From NCBI GenBank assembly GCA_963920765.1, contig OY987244.1:21370358-21434357 (forward strand): a DNA stretch of 64,000 nucleotides, in the 5' to 3' direction. The position numbers were made by a program, and so were the translations under genes. This DNA comes from Ulota crispa (taxonomy: Eukaryota; Streptophyta; Bryopsida; Orthotrichales; Orthotrichaceae). The first letter of the stretch is position 1, and the number at the start of each line of letters is the position of its first letter. The notes under the pieces were generated by a model. It saw nothing but the letters and a program-made list of their open reading frames with translations. It searched no databases and had not been told where the DNA came from. Positions 13,489-24,982 of the stretch are shown here, piece after piece.

Positions 13489-13878
13489 AACACAATATTC
13501 ATTAAATTGGGAAAAAATGGACATTTTGGGAATTCTTGCCCTTTTTTGTCAGATGTGCACTTGACTATTTTTCAATGAAATGAGATATATGTCTTCCAAA
13601 AATAAGCTCTTTATTACCCAAGAATCCAAGAATCTTCCAAAAATATGTTCTTTATTACCCAAAAAGCTAAAAGTCTTTCAAAAATACGCTCTTTATTACC
13701 AAAAAGCCAAGAATGAGACATATTTGTTCCACAAAATAACAATATTTCTGAAATTTTGGACACAAAGTTCATTAACTATGTGTAAGTTGACCTCCTTAAA
13801 TGTTTTAGTTGACTTGAGAGATTTTAGGTGAAATACAGGTTGGGAATTTTTTTTTCCCAATTTAATGAATATTGTGTT
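13489..13878. mobile_element. CTAR-type MITE with internal triplication
   Basis: The ends AACACAATATTCATTAAATT and its inverse are flanked by CTAG on both sides (13485-13488 and 13879-13882). Inside, a unit of about 43-46 bp centred on CTCTTTATTACC is repeated three times (about 13585-13710) and accounts for the 83-codon open frame there. It belongs to the family at 15652, 20065, 22614, 44935, 46222 and 48040. Confidence 0.75.
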
Positions 13879-13997
13879 CTAGGCATCAAGGTAGTATTGA
13901 AACATTCAAATTTTAAAAGAGTCTAATAAATTTTAAATTTTATACATTGGAAGGCTTACCAAAAATTGAAAATGACTTAAAAAATTTCCTCATGGTT

Positions 13998-14920
13998 TTA
14001 ACCCCCAAAGACAAAAGGCCCAACTGTCCCTTTAGGGGACAAATGGATTTTGGGCATGTACCTATAGCTAAATTATTTTGTGTGATTTTTTGAAACTTGT
14101 ATTGAAGGTTGGGAATTCCATGACCTACATGGACATCTATATTTTTCTTCATTCTGACATTTGATGCAAAAGCTATCAAGAATTTTCTAAAACTAGGCGA
14201 GAAGGGGCAGTTTGGGGAGGGCCTCTTCTATGTAAGTGGGTGTTGACTCCAAAGAGGGTTCAACCCTTGTGGGCACAAGGTGTGGACACTTGGGCAAAGG
14301 GGAGTAGAGTGGTGGACTCCCAAACCTCCATTCCTTTTGCCCCTTGTAAAATTTAGTGCTTTACTTTTTTGAGTGGCTTATGTATTTATTTTTTGATTAA
14401 TTTTTTCCCAAGTTGTAGTAGGCTAAGAACCCTTTGTTTTGTCGTTTGGATCAGAGTGATTTAATTTTTTGAGTTCCACATAAATCCTCCAATTTTGCCT
14501 AGTATATATGCAAATTTCATGGCCTTAATTTTGACATTGCAAGATTTTACAAAGTATGATTAACACCTCCAATTCATTTGAAAATTCTTCCACACATACC
14601 TAACTTGGTCTTCTACATGGAAAAAATAAACCTCAACTTTGCGTAGAGCAAGTTTTTTGATATAGGAGCGATCAAAGGCTTCTGAAATTTTTGGGCAGCA
14701 AGGAAAAAACTTTTTTTTTCACTTCAAATGTCAACACATCACTCCTCTACATCTAGAATAAGCTAATCTTATTCCCACAACTACCTCACATAGTTTAGGG
14801 CAAGACCATATGGTTGGATTTTCAAAAAAATTGTTTTTCCTACTATTCTATTCACTCCCCCAAAAATGGCAAATTTTAGTGATTTTCAAAGAAAAAAAAG
14901 CTTGGGCCTTTAGGGGTTGA
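13998..14920 (-). mobile_element. piggyBac-like element, reversed copy
   Basis: It starts TTAA, then CCCCCAAAGACAAAAGGCCC, and ends CTTGGGCCTTTAGGGG followed by TTGA (one mismatch to TTAA). The outer thirds match 21076-22036 in reverse order. The centre (about 14205-14310) is replaced by unrelated, less AT-rich sequence. No transposase frame is present. Confidence 0.75.
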
Positions 14921-15651
14921 AGGTTAAATAATGGGCATTCTCCCAAAGGTACACATTTGAAAATCAAGACTTCTTTATTATTGAACATTTTGGGTAATTA
15001 TTATTTTCTTTGTATTGTATGTTTGTTTTTCCCCGGCTGACAAGTTTTGTATTTAGAAATAAGTGAGAAAATTTGTTCTTGTAAAATCTTAAAATTTTAT
15101 AAACCAAAACTTTCTTTTGAAATATTCAATACATTGTTGTGTCTTCACTTTTGAAAAACAGGTGTCCATTATTATATTTGTGTGATGTGTTATCTATTAA
15201 TCAACAAGTTTTAGTTTATATAATCCCAAATTATATGCTTCTTCTATGAATTGCTCAATACATTAAGCTCAATCATCAATTCCTTGATAAGTGATTCAGT
15301 GTTTATTAATAGGGCATGACAATCAGCCCTATCAATTTCATTTTTTGTTTTTATCTTTACTAGTTAAAAACGTGGGTTGTGTTGAATTTTTTGCAACTCA
15401 CTTTGAATTTTAGTAGTGGGCATGTTGCAATACTTTCTCATTTAGTTTAGTATTTTGTCTATAAGTTTTTTCATGCCTAAGAACTTTTAGCTACATGCAT
15501 GGTAGCTTATTATGTTATAAATGGCAACTTTTAAGTTTAGTTCATATATTCTTCAATTATGTGGATTGGTGATGACTAACATTAATCTTCATTATTTGTT
15601 TTATTTTATTAGTTATAATGATAAACTCGGACATTTGCAAAGTGTACACTA
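14921..15651. other. AT-rich intergenic DNA
   Basis: No gene or repeat boundary is recognised. Confidence 0.45.
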
Positions 15652-15908
15652 AACGTCATATTTGTTAATTTGGGAAAAACAAAGGTACCATTTTGTACTC
15701 CACCTCAATCCAAAATAGTCACCTCAAACTAGATTCAAAAGTATCACGTTTAGTCTGAGCCACTAAGATTTTTTCCTTCACAAATTCCTCCTCTCAGGTG
15801 AGGACATGTGTACCAAAGGGGCTTGGTTTGGGGTGATCACCCCAATTTTCTCAAATTCTCAAAAGTCCCAAAATGACTATTTTGATCCAAATTAACGAAT
15901 ATGACATT
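15652..15908. mobile_element. CTAR-type MITE
   Basis: The ends AACGTCATATTTGTTAATTT and the imperfect inverse AATTAACGAATATGACATT are flanked by ACTA on both sides (15648-15651 and 15909-15912). The interior (TGAGCCACTAAGATTTTTTC) is shared with copies at 46222 and 48040. It is 257 bp and non-coding. Confidence 0.8.
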
Positions 15909-16789
15909 ACTAGCACTTTTGTCAAGAAGTTGCTAAAAGACTATTTAGTACATTTGTACAAGCGCCAAACCCTACCATGACACAATAACTACAAGTAGTT
16001 GTTTGAGGGAGGGTAGGTGAATAAAAAGAGCATTTACACTTTCACATTATAGCTAGGTGGGGGGAAATCAAATTTGATTGATAGCTACTCAAGTTGTCTT
16101 AATCTGAAGTCCCATTAGCATCATGGCAACTGGTCAAATTGCACCTCACCTCAGAGACAATTTTGCATCTTGAGACTTTGACTACTTTTTAAAAAGTTCT
16201 CTTTGTTTTTACAATACAGTTTTAGGGGGACCAAGTTTGAGATAATTTTTTTGCAAAATTTAGCCAAATTATTACAGCAGATGACAATGTAAAGTGTAAC
16301 AATTTTGACAACAAGGGTTTTATTTATTTATTTATTCTTTACTTTTTAAATCCAATCAATTACATTGAAACAAATTGATACAATTTGAGTTCACCTTTTT
16401 TTAGTTTGAGTGTAATGGAAGAATTTCAAAATAGAAAGTTACTATGTACACATACATGCTTGCACTTGAAAGAATAAAAAGGACAAAAATAAACCTTAAT
16501 TATTGGGATCTTTAAGACGGCATGGATTAGACTCTAAAAGTTTTTGTACATTTTAAAAGAAAAATTAAAAAATGCCTTGTAAGTTGTAAGTGATTCAAAT
16601 AATATCTAATTGATTTTGAATAGTTGATTGTATGAATAATTTGTAATTATGAGACTTCCCTTTTCTTTTTATACAAATCTTAAAGAATCATAAAGCCTAC
16701 ATTTTGTAAATAAATATTTGCGTTTTATCAAAAGCTATTAGGCTTTTGAATAGCTTTTGAATGTTAAAAAAGATTATAAGGATTTGATG
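15909..16789. other. AT-rich intergenic DNA
   Basis: No gene is seen. Confidence 0.45.
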
Positions 16790-17135
16790 ACTAAGGGCAT
16801 CCTTAGTTTGGTTAAGATGAGGATGTAGTAATGATACAATGGAGGTGGGTTTGAGCATAATTAGAGAAATTGTTCCCAATTTGCTTGCAAAGCCAAACAA
16901 GAAACTCATGGCCTTAACATAGGAGTAATCTTGGCTAACACTTGGAGGAAACTTGCTAAGCTTGAAGAGCTAAACCTTATCAATCTTATTGGTAAGTGCA
17001 ACTAATTCTTTGACAAATCCTTCTATAATTCTTCCATCTCTCAGGTGATCAGCCCCTCCAACCATGTGTTTCCACATCCTTAATGACTTTAAAATTAATT
17101 GTGCATTAAAGCAGCAAAATCCTCAAGGAGGCTGC
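16790..17135 (-). pseudogene. Exon-like relic, unrecognised protein
   Basis: Read on the minus strand from about 17122, one frame gives a protein-like stretch of roughly 100 residues including HMVGGADHLRDGRIIEGF, then VKELVALTNKID, then a single stop (KV*LF), then KFPPSVSQDYSYVKAMSFLF. A splice-acceptor-like TTTCATTGCAG lies just upstream at about 17170. Another frame is open over the first part, so a frameshift is likely. I do not recognise the family. The composition is more protein-like than the neighbouring DNA, but this could still be chance. Confidence 0.3.
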
Positions 17136-17931
17136 TATTGGAATTGCACACATAACAAAGCTCTCTGCAATGAAAGCTAGATATTTGCAAGTTTTTTTAA
17201 AACCACAAAAGTGAGAAAAAATTATATAATCAAACTCCAATTTCTTTTAAGTGATAATGCACAAACATTTCTTTATAAATCTGAACCCGATTTCAAAGGA
17301 TTAACACAGTCATAAATGAATTGAGGGGGAGGGATTCTATGCCTTTATATCAATGTTTAAATTGGATTTTTGTGTTTGGTGCTAATTTGACAATTGCTTT
17401 TTTTTTGGGAGTGCAAATGTGGCTTCTTTCACATATTTTTTGGTGAAGTTCACATGCAATCCGCACTTTTCAGTGCAAAAAGACATCTAAAACAAATGAT
17501 TGTGACTTGACATGTGAGAAATGGGAGGCCAAAATAGTCCTCTGAAAGGAAAATTTTAGAAAAATTTGGCAAATAAATCTGAGAGAAAACAGTAGCTCTG
17601 GTGCTAATTTCAACCACCCTTTTCAAAATCGTTTTCTGACTTATTTCGCCAGGAACAAAAACACTGCTTTACTCACGGTTTCAGTTTTTTTTTTTTTTTT
17701 TTTTTTTAAGGAGAAAAACAAAAAACAAACAAAAAACAAAACAGTTTAGATTCTTTAACCAACAAATACATAACATGAGGGATTCAAACTAGTGCAAATT
17801 TTAGTTTGAAGTTAACTAATGAATACATAAACCACTTTGCAGGACAATATCCAAAAAGTTTTTGAATTAAAAGGATAAAACCAACATAAGAAATATAATT
17901 GACTGCCTCAATTCTGGACATTAAATGTTGG
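17136..17931. other. AT-rich DNA with 23-nt poly-T tract
   Basis: A run of 23 T occupies 17685-17707 and is followed by a run of AAAAAC repeats. No gene is seen. Confidence 0.5.
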
Positions 17932-18849
17932 TTAACCCTAAAGGACTAGATCCCCTTTTTTAGAAACATAGCAATTTTGGGTAGGTAACTGTGATTGGAG
18001 CTTTTCAAATTTATGTTGAAATTTTAATAGAACGTGGGGACGAGGTTTATCTTTCATGTGCACTAAATTTCATGACATTTGGAATTATGAGTAAAAAATT
18101 ATGGTTTTATATGTTGTTTTTTACATTTGTCAGGCAGCCTGGGCAAATTTTAAAAATCACCTTTTTCAAAAACAAATTTTTTAAATTGGTCTAAGAGATT
18201 TATATGAATATGGGAAGCGTTGAATCATTTCGTTTGGATCAACGGGATGAAACTTATGAGGATTTTTTGTTTGCGGGCAGTTTTTGATTCTCTTCTCTAA
18301 AATAAACTTTGAAGTCCTTTATTTTACTCAATTTTCAACATTTTGGAAAAAAACAAACCCAAAGGATGAAGATTGTTTATGACAACTTTATGACCATTGG
18401 ATTGGCATTTTTCATTTCCATAATTAAACTCTTAACAATTTAGTGTTTTGAATCAGTCTCTACTTCTTTTTACTTACTATTTTTTTTCCATATGTTATAC
18501 AACTCCAAATGATTTGAAACTTTTTTGACATGTACTTTACTTAAGTGGAATAAGTAATTTAGAGAAGCACCACCCACATGGCCTTTTTTCCTTAGGAATT
18601 TGACCTTCTGAAGGGTAGCTGCCCGATTTTTCACAAGACGTTTTTGAATATTCAAACCATTCTAACTTCCAATCCACGCGATGGAAAATTCTGAATTTTT
18701 TTCCACATCTTCTAAAACCATTCTTCTACAAGATCCTACGGTCATGTACGCATAAAAATGTTTTTGTTTTCAACTTTGGTTGATGCTCTAAAAATGACAG
18801 TTTTGAAGAGTTTTCTGGTGAAAACTTGACTTGGTCCTTTAGGTGTTAA
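17932..18849 (-). mobile_element. piggyBac-like element, subfamily 3, reversed
   Basis: Perfect TTAA duplications lie at 17932-17935 and 18846-18849. The ends are CCCTAAAGGACTAG and CTTGGTCCTTTAGGTG. The interior block with CTACTTCTTTTTACTTACTA is shared with copies at 43582 and 51993. It is 0.92 kb with no transposase. Confidence 0.75.
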
Positions 18850-20064
18850 TGTTGCCAGGTCAGCTTTCTACAAACCCATATTCACAAGTTTGCATAATTT
18901 GCGTATCTCCAAGTTGAACACAAGGACCCTTGCCTTTAAGGAAGATATAAAGGCAGGGCAACAAATAAACTTATAGAAGTTCGCGTCAACATGGTTTGGA
19001 TCCTCGACAAAATGTATTAATACTATTAATACGAAGGAGATGCTCTAAATGGCCATGTTTTTAAGAGTTTTTAAGGCTAATTGAGCTCATCAATAAATCT
19101 GAGGCAGGATTACTTGATGCAATCATGAATGGAATAAGTGTTGTTATTGGGTAATAAGGGTCCATTATGGCCCACTTAGTGATAGGCCCCAAGGTCAACT
19201 TAAAAACCCAAAACCCCATTGAAGCAGCTCTGCCTGCCATTTCATAAGTAAACCTTGTAAAACTAATGCAACTGCCCCTGCGTTTCCCTCAATTCTGCAG
19301 GTGTGATCAGTGATCCTCAATAGGATTTCCATAATTAGTTGAAGTAAGTTATAAAATCTGCAGAAACCCAACTTAACACCCAGGTATTAGCGTTCCTTAT
19401 GTAACTTCAAAAACAAAATCCCTAGTAGAAGTAGAACTTTTCACAATTATCCAAACAATATAACAGTATAAGTGATCCTAGGCTTTGCCATTTAAGAATA
19501 CAAAATATCAAAAAAAAGAAAGGAAAAGAGAGCTGCAAAATGGAACAAACCCATTACAGGTAGTTTGCCCTATTATCATTGGGCCTTAGAAGATCAATAA
19601 AAAAAACTAGTTAGAATATATCAAACGACATGGTTATGATCTCATTTGAAAGATAATTAAGTCAGGGTTTTGAATCAAGTTCCAAATTCCTAAATGAGTG
19701 AAGTATGAGTTAGTTAACAAGGGTGCAATGAGGTACTGTCAAAGTTCCACTCAAATTTGAAATTGTCCTGTTATCACTACCTTATCATTTCTTTAGAGGT
19801 TTTTATTGTCATACATGATAATATTTTTTCATTTTTATCTTTGAACTTCTTCTTCCTTTCCTTGACATCTGTGGTCATCCATAAGTGCTAACTTAGTTGA
19901 CAATTTTCATTTGTTTTTGGTATTTTGCAACTGATGTTGCTATAGCTAAGGAGTTGTGGCAGTAAATTGTATATCTAACTAAGGTTTTCATAGCTAATAT
20001 GCTATATCTTTTACAAATTTTGGTCAAATGGAACAAAAATTGCACTAGTAGTAAAGGAATCTAA
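18850..20064. other. Intergenic DNA
   Basis: It contains the exon-like relic described separately (19190-19395). The rest shows no gene. Confidence 0.4.
19190..19395 (-). pseudogene. Exon-like relic, unrecognised protein
   Basis: On the minus strand an acceptor-like GGGTTTCTGCAG at about 19360 is followed by an open frame of about 49 residues containing YNLLQLIMEILLRITDHT, then RIEGNAGAVALVLQGLL, then MKWQAELLQWGFGFLS and a stop. Hydrophobic spacing suggests amphipathic helices. Like the relic at 16790-17135, it begins with a GFC.F segment. Both are on the minus strand, in an order that would suit exons of one decayed gene. The family is not recognised. Confidence 0.3.
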
Positions 20065-20318
20065 GACACAATATTTGTTAATTTGGGAAAAACACTTTCC
20101 CAAAACAGATTTTGGGATATTGAATTTTACATTTATGAGAATATTTTGGTTATTTAAAGTGAAATTTTCAATAATTCCTTCAAAGTATTTCATCATTAAT
20201 GTAGGGCCTTGAAGAAACCATCATAGAATTCACTCTAAATCACCTAAAAACTCTTAAAATTGAAAAATTCAAAAGTCCCAAGATTAGAGTTTTTTCCCAA
20301 ACTAACAAATATCACATT
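20065..20318. mobile_element. CTAR-type MITE
   Basis: The ends GACACAATATTTGTTAATTT and AACTAACAAATATCACATT are flanked by CTAA on both sides (20061-20064 and 20319-20322). The interior (GATATTTTGGG-like and ACCATCATAGAATT blocks) is shared with 22614-22871. It is 254 bp and non-coding. Confidence 0.8.
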
Positions 20319-20439
20319 CTAAGGTCTTTCTTACAATACTTGTAAATATGGATTCGAAACTAAATAGATATGAATTTTTGAAAATAAAGAAGTGATAATA
20401 AGAGCTGAGTGATAACAGGGTAAACTACCTGTATGCATT

Positions 20440-20650
20440 GCAGATGCCCTAGCCTCGGCCCTCAAAAAGGGGGAAGGAGAAGGGGATAATCATTTCGTAG
20501 CCTGCCCAGGTTTGGCATGGCATAGAAGCGGGCCCCCATGAGGGCCCCAACTTTCATTGCAATGAGTACAATATCCTTTGAATACCAATGCGTGGTCGGC
20601 GCCTGTGCAGGAAATTGCGTGAAAGAACCATGGGTAGGAGACTAGGAGTG
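20440..20650. other. GC-richer island, possibly organelle-derived
   Basis: This stretch is abruptly richer in G and C than its flanks (for example CATGAGGGCCCCAAC and GTGGTCGGCGCCTGTGCAGG). There is no open frame or repeat structure. Composition resembles plant mitochondrial intergenic DNA. This is inference only. Confidence 0.3.
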
Positions 20651-21075
20651 CTCTAAATTGTGATTTTCACTATTAGCTCAAGTTTCTCAAAAGGTTTCAA
20701 AATATGCTACACACTATACTTCAACTACTATGACCAGCACTAATTATGCTAACTCGTATGAATCTAAGAAATTAGTGAGTTTGCTAGGCGCACAATGATT
20801 GAATTTCACTACAACTCACCGTGGACTTAATGACTCTGTCACCTTGTTTTTGGGGTCAGGGTGGAATAAATATGTTATTTTATGATCAAGGGTAAAAGTA
20901 AGAATGTGTCCCCTTCCGGGGTTCCTAGATTAAATGAGGGTTTTGAACTTAAATGTAAAAATAAATAAAAAACCAAATCCAATCTCCTAATAGTAATTTC
21001 TAAACGATTATATTTTTTGGCATGTGCAAAATGGAACTTTTTTGCTTTAGCCCTACAAACAAGATGTTATAGTTA
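20651..21075. other. Intergenic DNA
   Basis: No gene or repeat end is seen. Confidence 0.45.
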
Positions 21076-22036
21076 TTAACCCCTAAAGGATCAAGCCCTT
21101 TTTTCTTTGAAAATCACTAAACATTGCCATTTTTGGAGGAATGATTAGAAAGATAGGAATTTTTTTTTTTTGGAAAGTCAACCATAAGATCTTGCCCTAA
21201 ACTATGGGAGGTACTTGTGGGAAAAATTTCAGCTCATTCTAGAAGTAATGGAGTGAGATATTGACATCTGAAGTGAAACAAAAAGATTTTCCCCCTGTTG
21301 CCCAAAAACTTCAAAAGCCTTTGACTGCTCCTATATCAAAAAAATTGTTCAACACAAAGTTGAGGTGTACTTTTTCCATGCAGAAGATCAAGTTAGGTAA
21401 ATGTGGGAGAATTTTCAAATGAATTGGAGGTGTGGATCATACTTTGTAAAATCTTGCAATGCCGTAAGGCAATGAAATTTGCATATATACTAGGCAAAAT
21501 TGGAAAATTTATGTAAAATTTAGAAATCTGAATTATTGTGATCCAAATGGTAAAAACCAAGGAGTCTTAGTCTACTACAACCTAGAAGAAAAAAAGTAAA
21601 AAAAATAAAACACAAAGAGCTCAAAAAAGGGAAGCAACAAATTTTACAAGGGGCAAAAAGAATGGAGGTTTGGGAGTCCCATACCTACCCCAAACTAAAA
21701 CTTCTCATAACTTTCATCTCATCAACCAAAATTGAATGATTTAAAGATTCTCACATTTGTGTATATCTAAAGAACCAATTCCACATATCCATTTTTTTTA
21801 AATGAAATTTTGATTTTTTTGGGCTGCCTGCCCTCCCCTTTTTCAGAAATTCATGCATGATTTCTTCAATAAATGTTGGAATGAAGAAAAATTAGATGCC
21901 CACGTAAATTTTTGAATTCTTCACTTGCAATAAAAGTTTCAAAAAATTTCAAAAAATCACAAAATATAGATTAACTATAGGTACATGCCCAAATTCCATT
22001 TGTCTCGTGAGGGGACAACTGGTCCTTTAGGGTTAA
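21076..22036 (+). mobile_element. piggyBac-like element, reference full copy
   Basis: This is the best-preserved 0.96-kb copy. Perfect TTAA duplications lie at 21076-21079 and 22033-22036. The left end is CCCCTAAAGGATCAAGCCC and the right end is ACTGGTCCTTTAGGG. It carries the subterminal block TACATGCCCAAATTCCATTT next to the right end. No reading frame of transposase size exists in any frame. It serves as comparison for the other copies. Confidence 0.85.
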
Positions 22037-22556
22037 GCTCAATATGAGTTTTAGTGTGCTCCACAATGATTTAGGTAAGTTTAATATACTGTGGGCTACA
22101 ATATTTAAACACTACATCAACAATGACTATCGTGATGAATCTGATAAGTCTTTTGTACTGTTTGGAACTTCAAATGTGTGCATTGATGAAATTTAGCTAC
22201 ATTGAGGAGATTGTGCCGTCAAGCCATTGTATAAAGGGCAGCAAAAGTTTGTGGCCAAAGCCTTGATGGACAAGAATCATGCCACACTTTTGGTACAAAT
22301 TTGAAATTCACCCAAATTAGTGTGAAGAATTTTTGAATTGTTCAAAATTTTACATTAATTAAAAAATTTAAATGCAACATTTCAAAATGCGTTTAATTTT
22401 CTTGGGTTCCAATTCTTTCTGAGTTTAGCCAAATTTGTGAATTTTGTTGGGTGTGGTGGTTAGTAACGAGCAAGGACATCCAAAAAAATAATAGAAGTCA
22501 GCCAAATGAAATGTAAAAAAAACTAAATAGGTGAAAGTTAGTTGGATTTTGAAGAA
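22037..22556. other. AT-rich intergenic DNA
   Basis: No gene is seen. Confidence 0.45.
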
Positions 22557-22613
22557 TACACTAATTATTACATTTGGGTTGCTCCACACGAGTTTCTTGA
22601 CATTTTACACTAC

Positions 22614-22871
22614 ATCACAATATTCGTTAGTTTGGGAAAAATAATTTCCCAGAACAGATATTGGGATATATTTTGCATTTGTGAGAATGTTTTGGTGATT
22701 TGAAGTGAGTTTTTTGATAAATTCCTTCAAGATATTTCATCATTGATCATTGATGTAAGGTCTTGAAGAAATCATCATAAAATTTACTCTAAATGACTTG
22801 AAAACTCTCAAAAATTAAAAAATTCTGAAATCTCAAAGTGGGGGCTTTTTCCAATTAATGAATACTTCATT
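22614..22871. mobile_element. CTAR-type MITE inside another element
   Basis: The ends ATCACAATATTCGTTAGTTT and ATTAATGAATACTTCATT are flanked by CTAC and CTAT, a 4-bp duplication with one mismatch. The uninterrupted site ACACTATGTAAAT is seen (reversed) in the relative at 27274-27579, which confirms the boundaries to within a base or two. Confidence 0.8.
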
Positions 22872-23092
22872 CTATGTAAATATTTACTGGTACTACAATA
22901 GTTTTCATCAATAGTTATTGCAATAACTTTTTTTAAAGGGCATGGTAACAACAATGAAGTTGTGGAAAAAGAAGTTAGCAGCTTCCATGTTGTAAATCAT
23001 GTGAAATCTTAATATTTAAAAAATTACATCCGCCTCCAAGTGGTCAAGCAATGAGTCATGCGGTAACTTTGTAAGGTAAGAAAAACTAATTG

Positions 23093-23976
23093 TTAACCTC
23101 TAGATGACCAAGGCACTAAATTTTGGTGTTCAAGAAATTAAAACAAAACTATAAAACCATATTGAAGGCAGAGATTTGATTGTTTTAAGGTTTATTTTTG
23201 AAGAAGTTGCAACCTCAAGTTAGCTTCAACATACAATTTTAATGTTCTCTATAACTTTTTCAAATTGTTCTAGGTGGAAGCTAAATTGCAAGCATATCTT
23301 TTGCCCATCAAATAGTGTCACAGAGCTATGACAAGCTACCACATTGAAAAGATGGTCATCAAGTTGAGAATAAAGTGGAGATTTTCCTTGGGCACTCTCT
23401 TGGGTAGTGAGAGACCTTTCATTGACATTTAACAAAACCTAAATGTGTTTTGTTCTAATTTCACTTCGAATATTTTTGTCATACATATTAGATTTCATTC
23501 ATTGTTGACTTTTCTTTCATTCATAATACTTTTTGGTTAATTATTAGACTTAAAAAGATTCTTTGTATCAAGTGGCAGCTCTTTGATAGTTGCATTACAA
23601 GCTCATTTATGAAATTGTGATCATAGATTTGGAAGGGGGGTCATTAGTGTTCAAGTAACAACAACAAACACTAAATCATCATAAGGGGTTATTTCCCATT
23701 TTTGTGTACAAAAATGGCCATTTTTGCATTAGAAGTTTCAAGTGGCTAAAAAAATCAAAAAATCTATACTTAACCACATACAATCATAAATATCTTAAAA
23801 TCCTTTTGGCCTTTTGGAGGTTTTCTTGGTAGTACCATCTAAAAGCCTTGAAGTTGAAGATTTTACGATTACAAATTTGTTTTGATGTTTAATAATGATC
23901 ACATAGGAAAAATTTGAAAACTTCAAAATTGCCTTCTAAGAACAAGAAAAAACATCCTTGGGCATTTAGGGGTCAA
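23093..23976. mobile_element. TTAA element inside TACACTAA element
   Basis: The left flank is TTAA then CCTCTAGATGACCAAGG. The right end is CCTTGGGCATTTAGGGG then TCAA (one mismatch). It sits at the ATTG/TTAA/AGCAAC site of the host element. The interior differs from the main subfamilies. It is 0.88 kb and non-coding. Confidence 0.7.
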
Positions 23977-24056
23977 AGCAACATAAAATAAAATGTTAAA
24001 TGAAGGATTTTCTACCAAGAAAGCTCAAGATCTCCCAAGACATTGGTTGTAAGTTA

Positions 24057-24385
24057 TAAGGTAGGAGACTCTAATTTGGCTCAAGCTCTAAAATAGATCA
24101 CCTTCTTAAATGTATTATTGTTGTACATGTTGTTTTTTCATAGGCTTCAACAATGTACATGCAATATACATTCGAGGAGGTGATCCATTTTATAGCCCCA
24201 TGTCATTTCAACTTCAAATTTCATAATTAATTCCACAAAGCTCCAAAAAATATGAAACAACTTGAACTAGATGCCAATTCCTCTCACCTTTGAAGATAAA
24301 TTTGCTGAAAAATATTTCAAGAAGTTTCACCTCCCAAATTTCAGTTTCAGCCCTTAGATGGTCCATTCATGAGCCTCCTATCTTA
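24057..24385 (-). mobile_element. TAAGGTAGG-ended MITE, second type
   Basis: It begins TAAGGTAGGAGACTC and ends GAGCCTCCTATCTTA. It is collinear in reverse orientation with 58364-58689 over its whole 329 bp. The left half has its own inverted structure around TGTACATGTTGTTTTTTCAT. It is non-coding. Confidence 0.75.
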
Positions 24386-24800
24386 CTGCGGTATCGTTTC
24401 GCCGGGTCAACTTCATTAATGTGAAGTTCATAAACAACAAGAATGAGTCAAGAGGAGAACGGTGAGAAATACCTCCGGACTCCGGTGAAAAGGGGGAAAA
24501 CAAGGATATAAGATAATGAGATTCTATTGTAAGAAATAGTTTTTTCTTTTTGCCCTTTCGGGATCCCTGTGCATACAGTAGACACTCGACAGTGGTCTCT
24601 TGGACCTTATCTCTAAGAAAGAAGAAATCACTGAAATCAAAAGGGCAAGAATACGGAGAACCAAAAGCCGCAGAAATGCGCGAGCCCTGTGGTGACTAAT
24701 CAGGCGCTGTCACCAAGCCGATGGTGCCGCATAGCAGGAATCTTTGGCAGCAGGGAAGGCAAGATCCAAGCGACTCCAGAGTCCACAAAACTGGGGCTAG
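24386..24800. other. GC-richer island, possibly organelle-derived
   Basis: This is an abrupt change from AT-rich flanks to sequence such as TACCTCCGGACTCCGGTG, CCGATGGTGCCGCATAGCAG and CCCTTTCGGGATCCC. No long open frame is present. The texture is like plant mitochondrial non-coding DNA, so a nuclear copy of mitochondrial DNA is a reasonable guess. It directly abuts the MITE at 24057-24385. Confidence 0.35.
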
Positions 24801-24982
24801 CTAGGTAAGTTATATACTGAACTCACCACTTTTGTGTACCTGGAGTTAAAAGCTCAGAATTTTCACCTGCAGGAAAATCTATCGCTTAGAATATCGAAAT
24901 TTATGACTAGAGTACTGAAAGTCCAGATTTGCATTAGGATTTGAAAAGCTTGAATGAGGGTGAACTTTCATGCTGGTTTCAC

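Larger units (their letters stand above)
22557..24005 (-). mobile_element. TACACTAA-ended element, doubly interrupted
   Basis: The outer element starts TACACTAATTATTACATTTG and resumes after two insertions, ending near AAAGCAACATAAAATAAAAT. It is interrupted by a CTAR-type MITE (22614-22871) and by a TTAA element (23093-23976). Removing both restores a sequence collinear with the uninterrupted relative at 27274-27579 (reverse orientation). Confidence 0.7.
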
